DNA of 64,000 nt from NCBI GenBank assembly GCA_001557505.1, contig LSAX01000008.1, forward strand, positions 496,001-560,000, written 5' to 3'. Positions within the stretch are counted from its first letter, which is position 1; the number at the start of each line of letters is the position of its first letter. The DNA is from Reticulascus tulasneorum (taxonomy: Eukaryota > Ascomycota > Sordariomycetes > Glomerellales > Reticulascaceae). This document shows positions 58,173 through 64,000 of this stretch, one piece after another. The position numbers were made by a program, and so were the translations under genes. The notes beneath the pieces are model-generated. The model saw only the letters and a program-made list of their open reading frames with translations. It made no database searches and was not told the DNA's origin.

Positions 58173-59772
58173 ATGATGACTTCCAATAGATATAATAAGT
58201 CAGGAAATGGCATCGTTGCAGAAATGGCACCCGCAGACGTCGAGATGGTGTCAACAATCACCATAGCCACCCACCCCGTGGCAAACACCAAGCAAGAAGA
58301 TCCATACCTCGTGGACTTCGCGTCGCCTTACGACGAGGACAACCCTTTGAATTGGCCCAACAGCCGGAAATGGGCTGTTACCGATGTTCTCTCTGCCACC
58401 GGGTTTAACCGCATCATGGTGTCAACCATCATGGCGCCAGCGCTGTCGCTTATTGCCAAGGAGCTTGACATGAACTCGGCAGAGGCTGCCATGGCCTTGT
58501 CCATCTACCTCCTGGCCACCGCGTTCGGCCCTTTAGTCATCGGCCCCTTGTCGGAGATATACGGCCGCAAGCGTGTCCTGCACGTGTCCAACGTGTGGTT
58601 CCTCGTCTGGAACATCGCCTGCGGCTTCGCGACCACCAAGGAGCTGCTCATCGCGGCGAGGTTCCTGGCCGGCTTTGGTGCTAGCTCCATCTATGCGCTG
58701 GGGGGTGGTGTTCTTGGGGATGTCTGGCGGCCAGAGCAGCGCGGGCGATCGCTGGGTATCTACTTGATTATTCCGCTGCTCGGTGCAGCTGTCGGTTAGT
58801 TATGGTCTTCAGTAAAGCCGGGATTATTACATTGCTCACATGGGTGAAACAGGTCCAATTATTGGTGGTTTCATGACGGCGAGGACCACCTGGCGATGGA
58901 TGTTTTGGTCGACGTCCATCTTCCAAGGAGTCATGGTCCTCGTGTCCTTCACTGCTTTCTACGAAACTTACGCGCCTCTGATCCTCCAACGCCGTGCCGA
59001 GCGAATTCGGCGCGAGACAGGTAACCCGCGCTATCAGACTGTGTTCGAACGTTTGAATGTGAACAAATCGAAGTCCCTCCCCTCAGTCCTCGGCCAGGCC
59101 CTTAGCCGGCCTTTGCGCCTCCTGGCTTTTCACCCCATCATTCAGGTCATATCGGTCATTTCGGCTTTGAATTACGGCATCCTGTACATCGTGCTCTCGA
59201 GCTTCGCAGATCTCTGGACGCATCAGTACGGACAGTCTGTGGAGATAAGCGGGCTCCATTACATAGCGTGTGCCCTGGGCGAGGTGGCCGGGTCGCAGCT
59301 CGCCGGACCACTGATGGACTGGTTCTTCGTTCGCATGCGCGCGCGATCTCCCAGGGGCGACGAGCATGTACCGGAGTTTCGCATCCCGCTGACATTCCCG
59401 GGCGCCTTCCTCGGACCACTCGGTCTGTTCATCTATGGCTGGGCAGCACAGTACCGCGCTCATTGGGCGGTGGTCGACTTGGGGATCTTCATCAACACAT
59501 TCGCCATGCAGGTTGCTAGCATGCCGTTGTATGCGTACCTTCTAGATGCATACCCTGAACATACCAGCAGTGCGTTAGCGGCTACTCAGTTTCTCCGAAG
59601 CCTGACCGCCTTCTTGTTCCCCTTGTTTGCTCCCAGCATGTACCGTGGGCTCGGATACGGCTGGGGGAACAGTGCAATGGCTTTCGCCGGCCTCGTATTT
59701 GGGCTGCCGGCGCCGTTGATCATGTGGTTTTATGGGGCTAGATTACGGTCCAGGGCAACGTCAAGCTATTGA
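58173..59772 (+). CDS. MFS transporter, DHA1 drug/polyamine type (513 aa)
   Basis: Exons 58173-58794 and 58853-59772 (1542 nt). The start is the first of two adjacent ATG codons. The pre-TM1 motif DEDNPLNWPNSRKW and the motif A-like GPLSEIYGRKRVL (residues 124-136) place it in the fungal DHA1 group; the GGGVLGDVWRPEQRGRS segment follows, then the typical VGPIIGGF at the splice junction. Twelve TM helices are expected. It exports toxic compounds or imports/exports small metabolites at the plasma membrane. Its place in the cluster suggests product export or substrate uptake. Confidence 0.9.
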
Positions 59773-62700
59773 GTCGTGGTCACAGGGATCTGATAAACTC
59801 AAAGATTCGGCTGCAGGCATACCAACATCCTGTCATTGTTTGCGTTGCTGGCGTCGCTGATCGAGATGGGCCTGTCTCAGATGAGGCTCCAGGCTCTGCT
59901 AGACGTGATAATCTAGAGGTGGGACCCGGTGAGGACCTCTCGCCAGAAGTCCTGACGGAGGCATAGGGATTCCTAGGTTAGGGAGCGTAACAGTGGAATA
60001 ATACGCTACCATATCATGGTCAGGATGCGGTAAATGATGCCCTGACACCATGCTTGGCGGATTGTTAGCTCATCAGTCTGGCTTTAATAGTATATTGCAC
60101 ATGCGATACATCGATGGGAGGGTGTGTGGATACCGGACTGCTCTTGGAACAGGCTGTGCACATTGACGAACAGATGAAAGCCTTATTAACAGCGAACAAA
60201 CGTGTAGGGTGACGCAAATAGATTTGGTAGGTAGCTACATCAAGCAAAATCGCTGATATTACATCAACACACCAGCCTCCGCTAACTCGAAGGAGCGAAT
60301 TTCCGAAGTTGCCATTGGATTGTGGGATGTGCAAGGTCAAACATAATACAGCATGCTTCTAGTAAAGTTGGAAATGTGTAAGGAGAAACGGTGAGATGCC
60401 TATCGGAGTAGAATCTTGGACTATAAGGTGATTGGGAAGGTAATTGGGGAGGGCGAGGCACAGCTCCTCTTGCAAACATCTTTCGATGGCCGTTATCGGA
60501 TGGATTAAAAGTTCATGAACGAAGGATGAGCAATTGCTAGCGGCGTCAGCTGCGGCTCTGGTTTACTGAATATCGACAACACATCCTTCCAAACGCAGCT
60601 TACGCTTGCTGTACTGTTGCGGAGACCATTCTCGATGAGGGTGGACACAAATTCGATATTGCGAGAATGCGGCTTAGCCTCGTCAGTCTGTGGCCAATTG
60701 TTGCTAGCTCCTCTGGATTGAGCCGCATTATTGTGTTCGACCGCATCGGGAAGTATGGGACTTGGAAACGGGGGATCCCGCTCAACTATGGCCTAGCTTT
60801 TGTTCACCCCAAACTCCTAGCAACAGACCGAGTCCCAAGCGTACTGCAAACGCTGAAGCTCAGCTGCCAACTTTCTACAGGGTAGCTCTACGGACACTCG
60901 GGAAGACGGGTGCATTCGATCATCAGGCTGCTAAGTTGTGGCGATCTGAACATCCCACTCAAACCCTCACTTAGCGTGATATTGGGGCGAGAACATCGAA
61001 ACGTGCTAGTTTTGCTAGTGTGGCTTGACCAAGTTAGACAAGTAGGCTGCTGTAGGCCAAGATCATCATTTCCACACGGCGACCGCGCGCCTACGTCTGA
61101 TCAGGAGCTTGCTGCTGGTGCTGATGCAAATGGTAACGCAGAGGTGAAGAATCACAGTCGAGCTCGATTGGACTTTGGCTGCTGGCAGGGTCGTTCCAAT
61201 GCCCGGGGATGAGATTGCTGGGTCAGTATCAGATATAATAAAGGCCGTGGTGACAGGGTCAGCACAGAAGATTAGAGCGCATTGCTCTGTCGACAGAAGT
61301 CCCATCCATAACTCGGAAGGTACCGAGTTTCCCACGTCCACGTCCGTCCCTGGGAGGGTCAGGCAACGAAGGTACCTTGGCACCTTGGGTAGACGGCTGG
61401 AACACTGCGGCGCATTTCATATGGTCATTCAGGGGACTACGGACGTACACAATTGACATGCGTATTCTATAAGTTAATCGAGCCCCTGTCTCAATGTGTC
61501 TGAGGTTCATCGCCACCATAATGTTCTCGATCTTCAGGTACGCTGGGTGGCTGGCTGGCCTGGCTGGGTGGTTCGATTGTTCCTGCAACATCCTACATAA
61601 TTACCTACCTGTCAAAACAACCTTTCTCATAAGAATAAACGGTCGCAGATGTGCCAATCGCGTTTTCTGCCAAAGCGCGTTTGTTCAGACACTAGCTAAT
61701 GCATCATAGAGAGCAGCAAAAGCTAGAATCCACACAACGAGCTAGCTAGGCAAGCGGCTCTGGAGACGTCATGGCGATCCTTTTTAATACCCTGATTGAA
61801 AATTCCCGCAACAAAGGGACTGCTAAAAAAGGAACGTTGTGTCTGTCCCCCTCACTATTACGCGTGCTTCGGTAATGACTTGGGATCCACGGCGGTAGAG
61901 AGGCTGCCCAGGCATCCGCCATCCACTAGTCCCTGTACTAGTTGCTCTGCCAAGTGGGCTGAACAAAAAACAGAAACAGCCCGGGCCAGCCTAGACAATT
62001 TGGCGAGGGGTCCCGGAGGAGGGGGGAGGGAGTCGTGCGTGGGAGTCAAGCAGTTAAGTTAAGTGTCGGAGCTGACGAGCTGAGTTGATCCGAGCGCTTA
62101 CCTTGAAGGATCAACGGACCCGTTATTTCTTCGTTAATGACAGCCCTGCAGTGCCCTGCTCCCCTGCATGAATAGGACGACCGACTAACCCCAATTGGCT
62201 TGTGGCGCACTCATCTCCCCCTTGAAGGGTCACATCCAATATTTCGTCCTTGGCTGCCACGCATCGCTCACTTCCTGGGCCCGTGGCGAGCACCGCGAGA
62301 GCTGGGGGCGTGTGTCGTCCGGCCGTGGCATGGCATGTCATGCTGCAGGCCCTCCCCTTTGGGGCAAGCAATGCCCCTGGGTTATCGGATCTATCGAATC
62401 TCGACCAGCTTGGCACACAATATCTATCCAGTGGCCACCCACCCTACTTCGTATTCTGTCTGATCTTTGTCGAAAGAAATATTCTTCAGCTGCCAACGGA
62501 CTTCCGCCAGCGCAGATTCGTTCTTTTTGGTCCTTCTCTTTTCAGTGCTGCATCAAGCGGCTTCTTCGTCACTCGTTTATTGATCGCCCCCCCACTCTCT
62601 TTTATTCTATATCTTCGTATATAGGCCCCCTCGTTTTTCATACGACCTCGCAGCTGCTGTTCCCTGGTCCTAATTTGCTGATGCCGTACCAGTAAAGAAG

Positions 62701-62840
62701 CACTCGTTTCGACCCACAAGTCCCGTGGATAGACACAATATCCTCACCCCCGACGGCGATCCAACCCCAGTCCGCCGACGACAATACGACCACGAAGGCG
62801 TAGTCGGTATTAATTGCGAAGGACGACATCGACCGCCGAA
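59773..62840. other. 3.1-kb stretch without a supportable gene
   Basis: No frame shows a domain, signal peptide or exon chain. A G/T-rich GGCTGG-type low-complexity patch occurs near 61545-61572. The last 300 bases, rich in T/C, are the likely leader of the beta-propeller gene. Non-coding transcripts cannot be excluded. Confidence 0.4.
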
Positions 62841-64000
62841 ATGACGGCCAAGATGCTCTTCCGCGGCCTGGCGGTCATGGCCATGGCCTTTAGCCGCGGC
62901 GCCGACTGCCTCGCATCCACCGACACCATCACCTGGGGCGGCGACAATTCGCGGTCCGGCTACTTCCCGTAAGTCCAATCCTCTTGTTTGCATCTCGGCC
63001 GGTTATGGCGCCGAGAATTGGAAGCTGACCTGGCATGCGTGCGTTCCCAGAAACAACAACATGGACCCTGCTGTCGTCATGAGCAGCGAGTTCGGCCAGG
63101 TCTTCAAGGTGCAGCTGCCTGGTAACTACAACGGCGAGAAGGAGCGTATCTTCTCGCAGCCACTCATTTACACGCCCAAGAATGGCGACGGGACCCAATA
63201 CGTCTACTGGGCGACGGCGCAGAATAATGTTTACAAGATGAATGCCAAAACGGGCGAGATCCTCGCCTCGAGGAACCTGCATATCCCGTTCATGTCTAAC
63301 GACCTCAACGGAGAGAACCAGCAAACACCGGGGTACGTTCAATTTACCGGGCGATCTTTTCATTTCTGCCTTGCTTCTAGGCCCGGGCCATGCGCCTCTA
63401 CTTCATATGCGAGGCAGACGGGTGGAACCTAAAAACATCCCGGAACTCCCCGCATAACTCCGTTTAGCCTTGACGTTGATCGTCACTAAAGTGAACACAA
63501 TCCGCTAACGTTAACCTCCGCTGTATAGCTACTGCCAGGACATCAACCCGGTCGTCGGCATCATCGGCACCGGTGTCATCGACCCGGACACGGACACTCT
63601 GTATCTCTCATCCAAGACATACGCAGACCAAACCCTGATTGGCATCCCGCAAGGCAGACCCGCCGGTCGCATCTTCATCCACGCCCTCAACGTCAATGAT
63701 CTGACCGAGCGACCCAACTTCCCCATCAATCTCGAGGGCCTATCGCCGCGGAACAACCCCGCGCGTACGTTCAATGGCGGTATCCAAAACCAGCGCCCCG
63801 GCCTGCTCCACCCCAAGGGCAGCGACTTCATTTACGCCGGGTTTGGCTCCCACTGCGTCAACTACAACTTCACGGGATATATCGTCGGCTGGCACAAGAC
63901 CACCGGGGAGATCGTCGAGCGATACGCGACACAGGGCGAGGGAGTCGACAGCCCCAAGAAGGGTGCCAGTATCTGGATGTCTGGAGGAGGTATTGCGTCT
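62841..64000 (+). CDS. secreted PQQ-like beta-propeller protein, 3' end beyond window
   Basis: Exons 62841-62968, 63051-63332 and 63529-64000 (continuing) stay in frame. A signal peptide covers about residues 1-25. The mature start TITWGGDNSRSGYFPNNNMDP, then SQPLIYT...VYWATAQNNVYKMNAKTG and ASRNLHIPF show blades of a quinoprotein-like propeller; INP..GIIGTGVIDPDTDTLYLSSKTYAD and FNGGIQNQRPGLL continue it. Fungal homologues are extracellular, often annotated as PQQ-like or, wrongly, as iron-transport oxidases. Activity is unproven. The gene is cut by the window edge. Confidence 0.85.

Noticed and set aside
61066..61383. Minus-strand frame of 105 codons
   Set aside because: No domain or signal peptide, and the start is uncertain; treated as chance.
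1..64000. tRNA, rRNA or CRISPR-like arrays
   Set aside because: I found no cloverleaf with a TTCGA-type T-loop in proper context, no rRNA segment and no regularly spaced repeats; the 12-bp array at 55.9 kb has no spacers.

Overview
The window is nuclear DNA from a filamentous ascomycete (Pezizomycotina). The evidence is many short introns (about 45-200 nt) with GT...AG ends and CTAAC/CTGAC-like branch sites, together with fungal families: HET domains, a Zn2Cys6 regulator, SAT4-type 7-TM proteins, LysM, GH76, a Soa1/Dal5-like permease, a Mup1-like permease and DUF3824-like proteins. I cannot name the species. All gene models were spliced by hand, and every intact one keeps an open frame across all its junctions.

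Region 1 (1-32 kb) is accessory and decayed. It holds small secreted proteins (about 1.6-2.3 and 16.1-16.5 kb), a LysM relic (4.4-5.2 kb), a GPI-anchored GH76 enzyme (6.1-7.6 kb), a small tetraspan protein (10.0-10.6 kb) and a SAT4/Pth11-like receptor (12.4-13.9 kb). It also holds a FAD oxidoreductase with one in-frame TGA (20.0-21.5 kb) and three large HET-domain loci that are all broken, plus a possible fourth scrap. Within it, a divergent pair of a 12-exon MFS permease and a TauD-type dioxygenase (22.5-26.7 kb) is intact and looks like a sulfonate-acquisition unit.

Region 2 (32-45 kb) has dispersed repeats whose copies differ mainly by transitions (RIP-like). It then has a divergent pair of secreted proteins (a 618-aa Cys-rich protein and an aspzincin-like metalloprotease), a DUF7730/F-box-like protein, an Arg/Ser-rich DUF3824-like protein, a Tc1-type HTH protein and a Mup1-like methionine permease.

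Region 3 (45-64 kb) starts with 3.8 kb in which I find no gene. Next come a Cys-rich acidic protein with a one-base frame problem, a cluster of CACGTG boxes, and a probable nitrogen/ureide module: Zn2Cys6 regulator, Asp/Glu-hydantoin racemase, NCS1 permease, Fe(II)/2OG oxygenase and MFS transporter. After another 3 kb gene-free stretch, a secreted beta-propeller protein runs off the right edge.

The most interesting items are the 50-60 kb module, the sulfonate pair with its six exact 12-residue repeats, the divergent secreted pair at 32.6-37.8 kb, and the concentration of C-to-T-compatible nonsense codons in otherwise full-length genes.
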